Below are positions 17,045 through 25,180 of a DNA stretch of 40,415 nucleotides, piece after piece. The DNA lies in the NCBI GenBank assembly GCA_030428905.1, contig JAUIED010000027.1:1-40415 (forward strand), written 5' to 3'. The translations under genes and the position numbers were made by a program. Below the pieces are notes generated by a model. The model worked only from the letters and a program-made list of their open reading frames with translations. It was not told where the DNA came from and made no database searches. Source of the stretch: Gammaproteobacteria bacterium (GTDB taxonomy: Bacteria; Pseudomonadota; Gammaproteobacteria; Pseudomonadales; Azotimanducaceae). Positions within the stretch are counted from its first letter, which is position 1. Every line of letters starts with the position of its first letter.

Positions 17045-18211
17045 GTGACCACGCCGAATACCGCCGCGGCCATCCTGCGCGCCGCCGCGACGTTGGCGGA
17101 CGACATTCGCGAACGGCGCCTGGCGGATGAGTTCGACCGGCTGCGCCAGTTGCCGGTGGACATCGTCGACGGCCTGCGTGCCGCAGGCGTTTTCCGCATG
17201 AATATGCCGGTGCGGTGGGGCGGCCCGGAACTCACCTCCATGGATCAGGTGCGCGTAGTGGAGGCGCTGGCCCGGGCAGACGCGTCGGTGGCCTGGTGCA
17301 GCTTCATCTGGTGCGACTCGGGAATCTACTCCGGCTATCTGGATGATGATGTGGCGCGGGCCTTGTATCCGCGTCTGGACATGGCGCAATCCGGCTGGAT
17401 CTATCCTGTCGGCCGGGCGGAACGGGTCGATGGCGGCTACCGGCTCAGCGGCCGATGGATGTTCGGCTCCGGGGTGAACCACTGCGACATGCTGGCGGCA
17501 GGGTGCACGGTGCTGCAGGACGGCGTCCCGGCGTTGGACGCCAACGGCCGCAGCGAGTGGCGCATCCTGCTTGCGCCGCCCACAGCCTTCGAGATCGAGG
17601 ACACCTGGTACACCACCGGCCTGCGTGGCACCGGCAGCCATCATTACCGTGCGGAGAACCTGTTCGTGCCAGCGGAACACGCCTTCTCGTTTGCCGAGCC
17701 GAAGCGCAAGGGCGCGTTGTGGGCACGACCCGACACCCTGGTACGCAAGATGAGCGGCGTACCGCTGGGCCTGGCGCGGGATGCCATCGACCGCGCGATT
17801 GCGGTGCTCGAAGGCAAGACCGACCGCAGGAGCGGCAACGCCTACGCGGCGAAGACCGAGATTCAGCGCGCGGTGGCGCTAGCGGAGACCCGCTGGGCAT
17901 CGGCGCGTGCCTATGTGTACGCCTCGCTCGAGGCACAATGGGCCAAGCTCGAGAGCGGCGAGCCGCTCACCGACCGCGAACGGGCGGATCCCATCCTCGC
18001 CCGCTACAACGCGTTCCAGATGGCGCGGGAAGTAGCCGAGCTCATGTATGACACCATCGGCGGCGAGTCGGTGTACGCTGCCAACCCGTTCGACCGGCAC
18101 GTGCGTGACGCCATGACCATGTGCCAGCACATCGTCGGCCAGGCGAAGGCCATCGAACCGGTAGGCTCCATGCTGCTCGGTAACGATGTGTCGGACGAAT
18201 TGTTTTTATAG
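17045..18211 (+). CDS. acyl-CoA-dehydrogenase-fold flavoprotein (monooxygenase-like subgroup)
   Basis: 388 residues from GTG 17045 (GTG 17042 is equally possible). The fold is that of acyl-CoA dehydrogenases, but the sequence resembles the two-component flavin-dependent monooxygenase branch (HsaA, DszC, 4-hydroxyphenylacetate hydroxylase C2): FDRLRQLPVDIVDGLRAAGVFRMNMPVRWGGPE, then RADASVAWCSFIW, the GYRLSGRWMFGSGVNHCD segment, and TGLRGTGSHHYRAENLFVPAEHAF. Such enzymes hydroxylate aromatic or cyclic substrates with reduced flavin from a separate reductase. No reductase gene is seen nearby. It lies between the CoA-transferase and an SDR, suggesting ring or side-chain oxidation in the same pathway. 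Confidence 0.82.
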   Translation: MTTPNTAAAILRAAATLADDIRERRLADEFDRLRQLPVDIVDGLRAAGVFRMNMPVRWGGPELTSMDQVRVVEALARADASVAWCSFIWCDSGIYSGYLDDDVARALYPRLDMAQSGWIYPVGRAERVDGGYRLSGRWMFGSGVNHCDMLAAGCTVLQDGVPALDANGRSEWRILLAPPTAFEIEDTWYTTGLRGTGSHHYRAENLFVPAEHAFSFAEPKRKGALWARPDTLVRKMSGVPLGLARDAIDRAIAVLEGKTDRRSGNAYAAKTEIQRAVALAETRWASARAYVYASLEAQWAKLESGEPLTDRERADPILARYNAFQMAREVAELMYDTIGGESVYAANPFDRHVRDAMTMCQHIVGQAKAIEPVGSMLLGNDVSDELFL

Positions 18212-18231
18212 GATTGCACAGGGGGCAAACG

Positions 18232-19026
18232 TTGAATACCGCAGCAGAGTGGATTGATCTGTCTGGCAAGGTGGCGCACGTCACAGGCGGCGCCAAGGGT
18301 ATCGGCCGCGGCATCTGTAGGGCGCTGGCCATGGCCGGTGCAAAGGTAATGGTCAGCGACGTCAATCTGGCTGGTGCCGAGGAAACCGCAGACGAGGTGG
18401 CGGGTGAAGCCATGGCGCTCGACGTCACCGACCGGGAGGCGGTGGACGAGGCGATGCAGGCGACGGTGGATCGGCTGGGGTCGCTGGATATCCTGGTGAA
18501 CAACGCGGGCGTCTACATCGGCTTTGGTGGCCCGGTGCGCGATATCACCGACGACATGTGGCGAACCCTGTGGTCGGTGAACGTGGACGGTGTGTTCTAT
18601 TGTTGCCGCGCCGCGGCGCGGCACATGATCGATGCCGGCACCCGCGGGCGCATCATTAACGTCTCCTCCACGCAGGCGGTCAGCCCCGGCGTGGGCGTGA
18701 CATACGACGGTTCCAAAGCGGCGGTGGCACAGATCACCAAGGCGCTGGCGCTGGAGTTGGCGCCGCACGGTATCAACGTCAACGCCCTGGCGCCGGGACC
18801 CACCTGGGTGCAGGAGGGCGAGCCGCCGCCCACCAACACGCAGGCGCCGGCGCGCAGCGGCGAGCCGCTGGCAGACACGGTGGCCGACCGCATCTACCGG
18901 CTGCCGGCCGGCCATTGGGGCGACCCGATGGAGCAGGGTAAGGCGGTGGTGTTTCTGGCCTCGGAGATGTCGAGCTTCGTCACCGGTGTCTATCTTCCGG
19001 TGGATGGCGGCTGGTTGACCTTGTAA
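18232..19026 (+). CDS. short-chain dehydrogenase/reductase (SDR)
   Basis: 264 residues from TTG 18232, chosen because AGGGGG (18220-18225) lies 6 bases upstream; an earlier TTG (18214) is in frame. Classical SDR features are TGGAKGIG (residues 18-25) for NAD(P) binding, NNAG, the catalytic Ser in NVSSTQ, and the Y-x-x-x-K motif as YDGSK. Asp in MVSDVN after the second strand suggests NAD(H) preference. It ends FVTGVYLPVDGGWLTL, the usual SDR C-terminus. It belongs to the run starting at 15820 and probably oxidises a hydroxyl group made in the pathway. Confidence 0.88.
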   Translation: MNTAAEWIDLSGKVAHVTGGAKGIGRGICRALAMAGAKVMVSDVNLAGAEETADEVAGEAMALDVTDREAVDEAMQATVDRLGSLDILVNNAGVYIGFGGPVRDITDDMWRTLWSVNVDGVFYCCRAAARHMIDAGTRGRIINVSSTQAVSPGVGVTYDGSKAAVAQITKALALELAPHGINVNALAPGPTWVQEGEPPPTNTQAPARSGEPLADTVADRIYRLPAGHWGDPMEQGKAVVFLASEMSSFVTGVYLPVDGGWLTL

Positions 19027-19038
19027 CGGTTCGCAGGC

Positions 19039-19587
19039 TCAGTTGGACTGCTGCTGTACCAATGTCTCTATGGGCTCGCCGCTCTCATAGCGGGCCAGCA
19101 GCACTTCCGGGTCGAACTCCACACCGATGGGGTTCTGTGCGAACGCATCGCCGCGTATGAAGGCGTTGAGTTCCTCGCGGGACGGGAAATTCTCAACCTG
19201 AAACTCCACGCGATTGCCGTCAGGGTCTTCGTAGTACAAAGAGGTGGTGAGTCCGTGGTTGATTGGCCACACCGGCAGGATGTCGAGCGCCTTGAGGCGT
19301 TTGTACTGGCCGAGAAGTGCGCCGAGATCGGCGAGCGTATAGGCCACGTGGTCCAACCCCGGTAGCGCCTTGTCTACCCCTTTGCCGCCGCTGTCGATCT
19401 GCACCAGCGCCAGGCGGTGATGCTCGTCATCGTAAGTGAGGAAGGTTAGAAACGGGTTCCGGTGCACGACTTCCATACCCAGCACCGTGGCGTACCACTG
19501 CACCGATCGGGCCATGTCCGCCGTTCTCAGCACGTAGTGCGCGAAGCGGGTTGGGGCAACTATGCCTGTGGTGACGGTTCTGCTCAC
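19039..19587 (-). CDS. VOC-superfamily protein, extradiol-dioxygenase-like
   Basis: 182 residues from GTG 19587 (CGGAGA upstream). One VOC module pair with the expected metal ligands: H17 (FAHYVLRTADM), H80 (GLDHVAYTL) and E128 (GNRVEFQVEN). This 2-His-1-carboxylate arrangement is that of extradiol dioxygenases and glyoxalases. The YYEDPDGNRVEFQVENF pattern is close to catechol 2,3-dioxygenase-like and biphenyl-diol dioxygenase-like proteins, although true extradiol enzymes are usually longer (about 290 residues). It is therefore either a one-domain dioxygenase or another VOC enzyme. It is divergent from the EthD gene (75-base gap) and convergent with the SDR gene. Confidence 0.8.
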   Translation of the reverse strand: MSRTVTTGIVAPTRFAHYVLRTADMARSVQWYATVLGMEVVHRNPFLTFLTYDDEHHRLALVQIDSGGKGVDKALPGLDHVAYTLADLGALLGQYKRLKALDILPVWPINHGLTTSLYYEDPDGNRVEFQVENFPSREELNAFIRGDAFAQNPIGVEFDPEVLLARYESGEPIETLVQQQSN

Positions 19588-19662
19588 AGCGTGTCTCCGA
19601 TTCGGGAGCTGGCATCATCCAGCAGATTTGGAGATAGTCGCAAGCGCACATGTCTGGAGGGG

Positions 19663-20319
19663 ATGCCCGTGTATAAAGCGCACTTTTTTCTTGCAGGAGC
19701 ACATGATCCGTTTGCAGCCAGCGGCAGCAGAGCGGAAGCGCTCGTACGTCAACTCGCGCCGGAGGTGTCTGGGTACGTGCAATCGCGGGCGAGCACTGCA
19801 CAGCTCAGCGACGACATCGCCTATCAGGGCGTTGCCGAGTGCTGGTTCGGCAGCGATGTGGCAGCACTCTGGGCGGGTGCCACCATGCGCGACTGTGCGT
19901 TGTGGGCGCCAAGGACGCAGGTGAAAGCCGTCGTCGTAGGCCGTGAACGCACGGTACTGCGCACCGCCCAATTCGCGCATGGGCGCGGGGTCAAGGGCGT
20001 GTTCCCGTTTCTGCACCGATCCGACTTCGAGGTGGCAGAGTTTCAGAGCTACTGGTGGTACAACCATGGCCCGATCGCGGCGCGTACCGAAGACGCAGAC
20101 GGCTACCTGCAATGCCATCCGCTCCCGGCAAGCTACGAGCAGCGCCTGGCGGGCTATGACGGCGTGACGGAACTCTTCTGGCCGGACTTCGCCACCGCAA
20201 AGGCTGCCATGGCGTCAGATCAGATGACGGTGGAGCAGTCCACGGACGCCAAGAACTTCGTCGACACCGATAGCGTTGCGCTGTTCTTTGCGGAAGAAGA
20301 GGTGGTGATCGCGCCCTAG
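19663..20319 (+). CDS. EthD-domain protein (ferredoxin-like alpha/beta barrel)
   Basis: 218 residues. The start is ATG 19663, very close to GGAGGGG (19656-19662); the GTG at 19669 gives better spacing and would shorten the protein by two residues. The C-terminal half contains the EthD signature FQSYWWYNHGPIAARTEDADGYLQCHPL. The N-terminal half looks like a degenerate first copy of the same ferredoxin-like fold. EthD proteins accompany ether- and aromatic-degradation genes and may be small lyases or decyclases. The TAG stop (20317-20319) overlaps the target duplication of repeat copy B, which begins at the next base. Confidence 0.75.
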   Translation: MPVYKAHFFLAGAHDPFAASGSRAEALVRQLAPEVSGYVQSRASTAQLSDDIAYQGVAECWFGSDVAALWAGATMRDCALWAPRTQVKAVVVGRERTVLRTAQFAHGRGVKGVFPFLHRSDFEVAEFQSYWWYNHGPIAARTEDADGYLQCHPLPASYEQRLAGYDGVTELFWPDFATAKAAMASDQMTVEQSTDAKNFVDTDSVALFFAEEEVVIAP

Positions 20320-20460
20320 CAGGCTGCTGAAAAAGCAGCCTGGTATCCCGGCCAGGGACGGACGGGCCGCGAACCAAGCACGTAAGGGCTTGATTCGGCG
20401 TGAGCGGGCGACAGCCCGCGGTCGCTGAATAAGTACAGGAAGTACTTTTTCAGCACCCTG
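20320..20460 (+). repeat. 141-bp MITE-like repeat, copy B
   Basis: Same length as copies A and C; differs from copy C at two bases (a T-to-G in the second hairpin, an A-to-T in the fourth). The flanks CTAG (20316-20319) and CTGG (20461-20464) look like a 4-bp duplication with one change. It starts directly after the TAG stop of the EthD gene and ends 9 bases before the 3' end of the opposing enoyl-CoA hydratase gene. Confidence 0.9.
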
Positions 20461-20469
20461 CTGGGGGCC

Positions 20470-21246
20470 CTATTCGCCCTTGAACTGTGCGTCGCGCTTC
20501 TGCAGAAATGCCGACACGCCCTCCTGAAAATCGCGGCTGGCGCCGGCGATGTCCTGCATCTGTGATTCCATCTGCAGCTGTTGCTCCAGTGAGTTCGACC
20601 AGGTGGACCAGTACAGCTTGCGGGTCAGCGCCAGCGAACGCGGCCCGTTGGCCAGGCGCTGCGCGAGCTGCATTGCGCCATCCAGCAGCGCATCGTTGTC
20701 GTCGTAGAGGCGGTTCACCAGGCCCCAGCTTTCCGCCTTCTCGGCGCTGAGGCGCTCGGCCAGCAGCGAAAGCTCCACAGCACGCCCCCAGCCTGCCAGC
20801 CTTGGAATGAGGTAGGTCGAGCCGCCGTCCGGCACCAGGCCGATGCGGCTGAACGCCTGCAGGAAGAAGGCGTTTTTCGATGCGCACACAAGATCGCCCA
20901 TGAGCGCGAAGCTCATGCCAACGCCGGCGGCGGCGCCGTTCACGGCGGTGACCAGAGGTTTGTCCATGTCACGCAGGCTGAGCAGCAGCGGGTGGTAGGT
21001 GTTGCGCAGCCCGTAGCCCGCACCGCCTTTGCGCTCACGGCCCGCGTCGTCCTGCAGGTTGGCGCCGGCGCAGAAACCGCGCCCTTCACCGGTAAGCAGC
21101 ACGGCGCGGGCAGGGCTGGCCTGAATCTCCAGCAGGGCGTCCGCGAAATCATCGAGCATCTGCGCGCCGATGGCGTTCATCACCTCCGGGTGGTTGAACT
21201 TGAGAACGGCGACGTTGCCTTCAAAATCCAGGCGCATGCGCGACAT
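20470..21246 (-). CDS. enoyl-CoA hydratase/isomerase (crotonase family, PaaG-like)
   Basis: 258 residues from ATG 21246, with AGGGGGAAG about 5 bases upstream; the frame is open much further but that part overlaps the divergent gene. Crotonase features are VLKFNHPEVMNAIG, the oxyanion-hole segment GEGRGFCAGANLQ, GAAAGVGMSFALMGDLVCAS, and FSRIGLVPDGGSTYLIPRL. The Asp in LVPDGG is the acidic residue used by PaaG-type 1,2-epoxyphenylacetyl-CoA/enoyl-CoA isomerases. It probably works on CoA thioesters made by the ligase or CoA-transferase in this region. It is divergent from the molybdenum hydroxylase gene (90 bases between starts). Confidence 0.85.
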   Translation of the reverse strand: MSRMRLDFEGNVAVLKFNHPEVMNAIGAQMLDDFADALLEIQASPARAVLLTGEGRGFCAGANLQDDAGRERKGGAGYGLRNTYHPLLLSLRDMDKPLVTAVNGAAAGVGMSFALMGDLVCASKNAFFLQAFSRIGLVPDGGSTYLIPRLAGWGRAVELSLLAERLSAEKAESWGLVNRLYDDNDALLDGAMQLAQRLANGPRSLALTRKLYWSTWSNSLEQQLQMESQMQDIAGASRDFQEGVSAFLQKRDAQFKGE

Positions 21247-21336
21247 GATGCTTCCCCCTGCTTTGCGATTGGTTTTACGGGTATGATTCTGGGCGAAAGC
21301 GCATAACGAATCCACGTTTTGAGAGGAGAGCGGTCC

Positions 21337-23601
21337 ATGGCAGAAGCCCATGATTTCAGAGTAGTCGGCACCCGACCGGTGCGGCCGGACGGGGCGGACA
21401 AGGTTACCGGGCGGGCGCAGTACGGCGCCGATATGAATCTGCCCAACATGATCTACGGCAAGGTGTTGCGCAGCCCGCACGCCCACGCCCTGATCAAGTC
21501 CATCGACGCCTCCAAGGCGTTGGCCATGGATGGGGTGTATGCGGTCATCACTGGCGATGACTTTCCGACGGTTGGCGGCGGAGCGCTGGGCGGCGAAGGC
21601 GGCGGCAGCATGGATGGTCTGGCGCAGAACATCATGGCGCGGGGCAAGGTGCGCTACCACGGCCACGCGGTTGCGGCGGTAGCGGCAAAGTCGCTTTCCG
21701 TAGCCGATGCAGCACTCGCAGCCATCGAAGTGGAGTATGAAAAACTCGAAGTGGTGCTCGATGTGCTCAAGGCCATGGAGCCGGATGCGGTGCTCATCGA
21801 CGAGAACTGTTTTACCTCTGGCCTGCCTGAGAAGCCTGAGAAGCCGAGTAATGTGGCTGGCGTGATGACGCTCGCACGCGGTGATCTCGACGAAGGCTTC
21901 GCCCAGGCCGATGTGATCATCGAAAACGAGCACGTGCTGCCCATGGCGCACCAGGGCTACATCGAGCCGCACGCCTGCACGGCGTCGGTCAACGAGGAAG
22001 GCTTCGCCACCGTGTGGGCAAGCTCACAGGGGCACTTCGAGCTGCGCGGTCAGGTGGCGACGCTCACCGGCAAGGGCATATCCCAGGTGAAGTTCGTACC
22101 TCTGGAGATCGGTGGCGGCTTCGGCGGCAAGACCAAGGTGTACCTGGAGCCGCTGGCGGTCATGCTTTCGGAGAAGAGTGGCCGGCCGGTGAAAATGATG
22201 ATGACGCGGGAAGAAGTGTTCCGCGCTACCGGGCCTACTTCCGGCACCGTGGCCCGGGTGAAGGTCGGCGCCAAGAACGACGGCACCATCACGGCGGCGC
22301 AGCTGTGGCTCGCCATGGAAGCGGGCGGCTTCTCCGGCGCGCCGCACATGCCGGCGGCCATGGCGGTGTTCGCGCCCTACGACCTGGAGAATTTCAAGGT
22401 AGAGACGTTCGATGTGCTGGTGAACAAACCGGCCGTTGCGGCCTACCGTGCACCCGGCGCACCGCAGTCCATGCATGCCATGGAGGTCGCACTCAATGAG
22501 TTGGCCATCACGCTGAACATGGACCCGATCGATCTGCGGATGAAGAACGCCGCAGATGAGGGTACGCAGGCGCCCTACGGGCCGAAGTTCCCGGTGATCG
22601 GCTTCAAGCAGTGCCTGGAAGCGGCGAAGAAACACCCCAACTACACCAAACCCGTTCCCGAAGGCGCGGGGCGTGGTGTGGCGGCCGGCTTCTGGTTCAA
22701 CATCGGCCAGCAGTCGAGCGCCGAAGTGCATATCAATGACGATGGCACGGTGCAGGTTGTGGAAGGCAGCCCGGATATCGGCGGCTCCCGCGCATCCATG
22801 TGCATCATGGCAGCGGAGACGCTGGGCGTGCCCTACGAAGCGGTGCGCACGATTATCGGCGATACCGAGAGCACCGGCTTTTGCAATGTCACCGGCGGCT
22901 CACGCACGACCTTTGCCACCGGGCTTGCGGTGGTGCGCGCCTGCGAAGACGTGATTGCGAGCTGCAAAGCCCGCGCCGCGGCGACCTGGGGCGTGGACGA
23001 AGATCAGGTGGAGTGGCAGGACGGTCAGGCTGTTCCGGCACCGGGCGTCAACGCCGACGTCAAGCCGCTGAAGCTCGCCGACCTTGCCGCCAAGGCGCAC
23101 AAGACTGGCGGCCCGATCATGGGCAAGGCGTCGCTGAATGCGCAGGGCGCCGGTGCGAGCTTTGCGGTGAACATCGTCGATCTCGGCATCGACCGCGACA
23201 CCGGCAAAGTGGATGTGCTGTCTTATACCGCCATTCAGGATGCGGGTATCGCCATCCACCCTTCCTACGTGGAAGGGCAGTACCAGGGTGGTGCGGTGCA
23301 GGGCATCGGTTGGGCACTCAACGAGGAGTACATCTTCAACGCCGACGGGGTTATGGAGAATGCCGGCTTCCTCGACTACCGCATTCCGGTGGCCTCCGAC
23401 CTGCCGATGATCGACACACAGATCATCGAGGTGCCAAACCCGAGCCACCCCTTCGGAGTGCGCGGGGTGGGCGAGACCGGTATCGTCGCGCCGCTGGCGG
23501 CCTGTACCAATGCGGCCCGCGATGCGCTTGGTTTCCTCGTCCGCGACCTCCCGTTGTCGCCGCCGAGAGTGCTCGCGGCGATCGATCAGCAGGGCGCCTG
23601 A
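21337..23601 (+). CDS. xanthine-dehydrogenase-family molybdenum hydroxylase, molybdopterin-binding large subunit
   Basis: 754 residues from ATG 21337 (GAGGAGAG upstream). Domain order: aldehyde oxidase/xanthine dehydrogenase a/b hammerhead (about 15-125), then Mo-cofactor binding domains. Key parts are VTGRAQYGADMNLP and RSPHAHALI, the GGGFGGK loop (259-265), AYRAPG (369-374, the xanthine-DH-type pattern rather than the AYxCSFR of CO dehydrogenase), and GVGETG with the catalytic Glu at about 713. Such enzymes hydroxylate heterocycles, aldehydes or aryl-CoA compounds and need an FAD subunit and a 2Fe-2S subunit. Neither is encoded in this window. It is followed by a small MoaD/ThiS-like gene and a flavin oxidoreductase. 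Confidence 0.88.
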   Translation: MAEAHDFRVVGTRPVRPDGADKVTGRAQYGADMNLPNMIYGKVLRSPHAHALIKSIDASKALAMDGVYAVITGDDFPTVGGGALGGEGGGSMDGLAQNIMARGKVRYHGHAVAAVAAKSLSVADAALAAIEVEYEKLEVVLDVLKAMEPDAVLIDENCFTSGLPEKPEKPSNVAGVMTLARGDLDEGFAQADVIIENEHVLPMAHQGYIEPHACTASVNEEGFATVWASSQGHFELRGQVATLTGKGISQVKFVPLEIGGGFGGKTKVYLEPLAVMLSEKSGRPVKMMMTREEVFRATGPTSGTVARVKVGAKNDGTITAAQLWLAMEAGGFSGAPHMPAAMAVFAPYDLENFKVETFDVLVNKPAVAAYRAPGAPQSMHAMEVALNELAITLNMDPIDLRMKNAADEGTQAPYGPKFPVIGFKQCLEAAKKHPNYTKPVPEGAGRGVAAGFWFNIGQQSSAEVHINDDGTVQVVEGSPDIGGSRASMCIMAAETLGVPYEAVRTIIGDTESTGFCNVTGGSRTTFATGLAVVRACEDVIASCKARAAATWGVDEDQVEWQDGQAVPAPGVNADVKPLKLADLAAKAHKTGGPIMGKASLNAQGAGASFAVNIVDLGIDRDTGKVDVLSYTAIQDAGIAIHPSYVEGQYQGGAVQGIGWALNEEYIFNADGVMENAGFLDYRIPVASDLPMIDTQIIEVPNPSHPFGVRGVGETGIVAPLAACTNAARDALGFLVRDLPLSPPRVLAAIDQQGA

Positions 23602-23624
23602 CGAGGCGCGCCGCGCTGGCCAGC

Positions 23625-23858
23625 GTGCATTTCAACGACCGCCTGCTGCCCCTCACCGGAGGCGTGCGGCAGGCGGACGTCGCCGCAGAAAACTACCGCG
23701 ATCTGCTGCGCGCCCTGGAGGCGCGCTGGCCCGGTCTTGGCGAGGCGCTGGAAGACAGCTCTGTTGCCGTAGACGGGCAGATTTATCAGGACGCCTGGCT
23801 GGAGCCCATCGGTGCCGACAGCGAGGTGCACTTCCTGCCACGCATAGAAGGAGGATGA
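23625..23858 (+). CDS. MoaD/ThiS-like sulfur-carrier protein
   Basis: 77 residues from GTG 23625; the frame is open upstream, so the start is uncertain. The protein has a ubiquitin-like pattern: a first strand VHFNDRLLPLTGG, a helix AENYRDLLRALEARWPGLGEAL, strands around SVAVDGQIY, and the ending HFLPRIEGG. The terminal Gly-Gly is the site of adenylation and thiocarboxylation in MoaD (molybdopterin synthase small subunit) and ThiS. Its place 23 bases after a molybdoenzyme gene suggests a role in cofactor supply, but no MoaE partner is present. The stop is followed after 7 bases by the next GTG start. Confidence 0.7.
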   Translation: MHFNDRLLPLTGGVRQADVAAENYRDLLRALEARWPGLGEALEDSSVAVDGQIYQDAWLEPIGADSEVHFLPRIEGG

Positions 23859-23865
23859 CAAGCCC

Positions 23866-24999
23866 GTGAAAACACCCATCTGCGACAAGCTCGGAATTGA
23901 GTTTCCTCTGTTTGCGTTCAGCCATTGCCGTGACGTGGTGGCGGAGGTGTCCAAAGCAGGCGGCTTCGGCGTGCTGGGGGCTGTGGGTCACACGCCGGAA
24001 TCGCTGGAGATCGAGCTCGCCTGGATTGACGAGCACGTGGACGGACGGCCTTACGGCGTGGACCTCATAGTGCCCACGAGCATGGATGACAAAGATGGGG
24101 GGCTGACGCCAGAGGAGATCGTGGCAAGGGTGCCTGAAGGCCACAAACGCTATGTGGAGCAGATTCTTGCTGAGCACGGTATTTCCACGGACGACCTCTG
24201 GGATCGGCAGATCTCTGAGAATTTCGGCGACAACATGCGTACTTCCGGCGCCTCTGCACAGCTCGATGTGGCGCTCACCCACCCGGTGAAGCTCGTTGTC
24301 AACGCGCTCGGCGTACCGCCGCCCTTCATGCTGCAGGCGGCCCGCGAGAAGGGCATTCTAGTAGGCGCCCTGGCCGGCACCAAAGAGCACGCTATTAAAC
24401 ACGCTGAGGCCGGCCTCGATGTGATCATCGCGGCAGGCGGCGAAGCCGGTGGCCACTGCGGCGAAATCGCCACCATGGTGCTGGTGCCGGAAGTGGTGGA
24501 TGCGGTGGCTGAGTATGGCGAGATCTGCGTGCTCGGCGCCGGCGGCATCGTCACCGGCCGGCAAATGGCAGCCTGCATGGCCATGGGTGCACAGGGGGTG
24601 TGGACGGGCTCCGTGTGGCTCACCACCGCCGAGGCGGAAACACACCCGGTCATCAAGGAGAAGATGCTCAACGCGACGTCCAGACAAACCATCCGTTCGC
24701 GCAGCCGCACCGGCAAGTATACGCGCCAGCTGCGTTCGCCCTGGACGGACGCCTGGGCGGCGCCCGGCGCGCCGGAACCGCTGGGCATGCCGTTTCAGGG
24801 GCTCATCAGCGGCCCGGCACTGCAGAAGATCGACAAGCTGGCGCTGGCAGGTGATCCCGGTGCGAAAGCACTGTCCACCTATTGGGTAGGGCAGGGCGTG
24901 GGCCTCATGAACCAGAGCGTCGGTGCGCGTACCGTGGTATTCGATTTCATGCAGGACTTTGCCGCGGCGGCGGAACGGCTCGGTGCGCTGATGGAATAG
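23866..24999 (+). CDS. nitronate monooxygenase-like FMN oxidoreductase
   Basis: 377 residues from GTG 23866 (AAGGAGG lies 11 bases upstream, at the end of the carrier gene). TIM-barrel FMN protein of the nitronate monooxygenase/enoyl-reductase type: CDKLGIEFPLFAF, GGFGVLGAVGHTPE, then AGLDVIIAAGGEAGGHCGEIATM (His as the probable catalytic base), VLGAGGIVTGRQMAACMAMGAQGVWTGS for phosphate binding. In such gene neighbourhoods the family often acts as an NAD(P)H:acceptor or enoyl reductase rather than a true nitronate oxidase. It ends the molybdoenzyme-carrier-flavoprotein run; repeat copy C follows after 16 bases. Confidence 0.82.
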   Translation: MKTPICDKLGIEFPLFAFSHCRDVVAEVSKAGGFGVLGAVGHTPESLEIELAWIDEHVDGRPYGVDLIVPTSMDDKDGGLTPEEIVARVPEGHKRYVEQILAEHGISTDDLWDRQISENFGDNMRTSGASAQLDVALTHPVKLVVNALGVPPPFMLQAAREKGILVGALAGTKEHAIKHAEAGLDVIIAAGGEAGGHCGEIATMVLVPEVVDAVAEYGEICVLGAGGIVTGRQMAACMAMGAQGVWTGSVWLTTAEAETHPVIKEKMLNATSRQTIRSRSRTGKYTRQLRSPWTDAWAAPGAPEPLGMPFQGLISGPALQKIDKLALAGDPGAKALSTYWVGQGVGLMNQSVGARTVVFDFMQDFAAAAERLGALME

Positions 25000-25015
25000 G
25001 TCGCAACACCCTTAC

Positions 25016-25156
25016 CAGGCTGCTGAAAAAGCAGCCTGGTATCCCGGCCAGGGACGGACGGGCCGCGAACCAAGCACGTAAGTGCTTGATTCGGCGTGAG
25101 CGGGCGACAGCCCGCGGTCGCTGAAAAAGTACAGGAAGTACTTTTTCAGCACCCTG
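25016..25156 (+). repeat. 141-bp MITE-like repeat, copy C (reference copy)
   Basis: Terminal inverted repeats CAGGCTGCTGAAAAAG (left) and its near-complement ending GCACCCTG (right). Four hairpins: CAGGCTGC with GCAGCCTG (25016-25038), CAAGCAC with GTGCTTG (25071-25088), GCGGGC with GCCCGC (25100-25115), and a 12-bp stem CTGAAAAAGTAC with GTACTTTTTCAG (25121-25149). Flanks are TTAC and TTAG, a possible 4-bp duplication with one change. It sits between the flavin oxidoreductase stop (24999) and the TPR lipoprotein start (25181). Confidence 0.9.
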
Positions 25157-25180
25157 TTAGGGCTTTGGGAGGGGGAGAGG

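Noticed and set aside
20470-21972. A 500-codon minus-strand frame that would extend the enoyl-CoA hydratase by about 240 residues
   Set aside because: The extension is antisense to the start of the molybdenum hydroxylase and lacks family similarity; ATG 21246 has a good ribosome binding site and gives normal length.
22800-23624. Upstream extension of the MoaD/ThiS-like frame into a 352-residue protein
   Set aside because: It overlaps the well-supported molybdenum hydroxylase in another frame; only the last 77-85 residues look like a real ubiquitin-fold protein.
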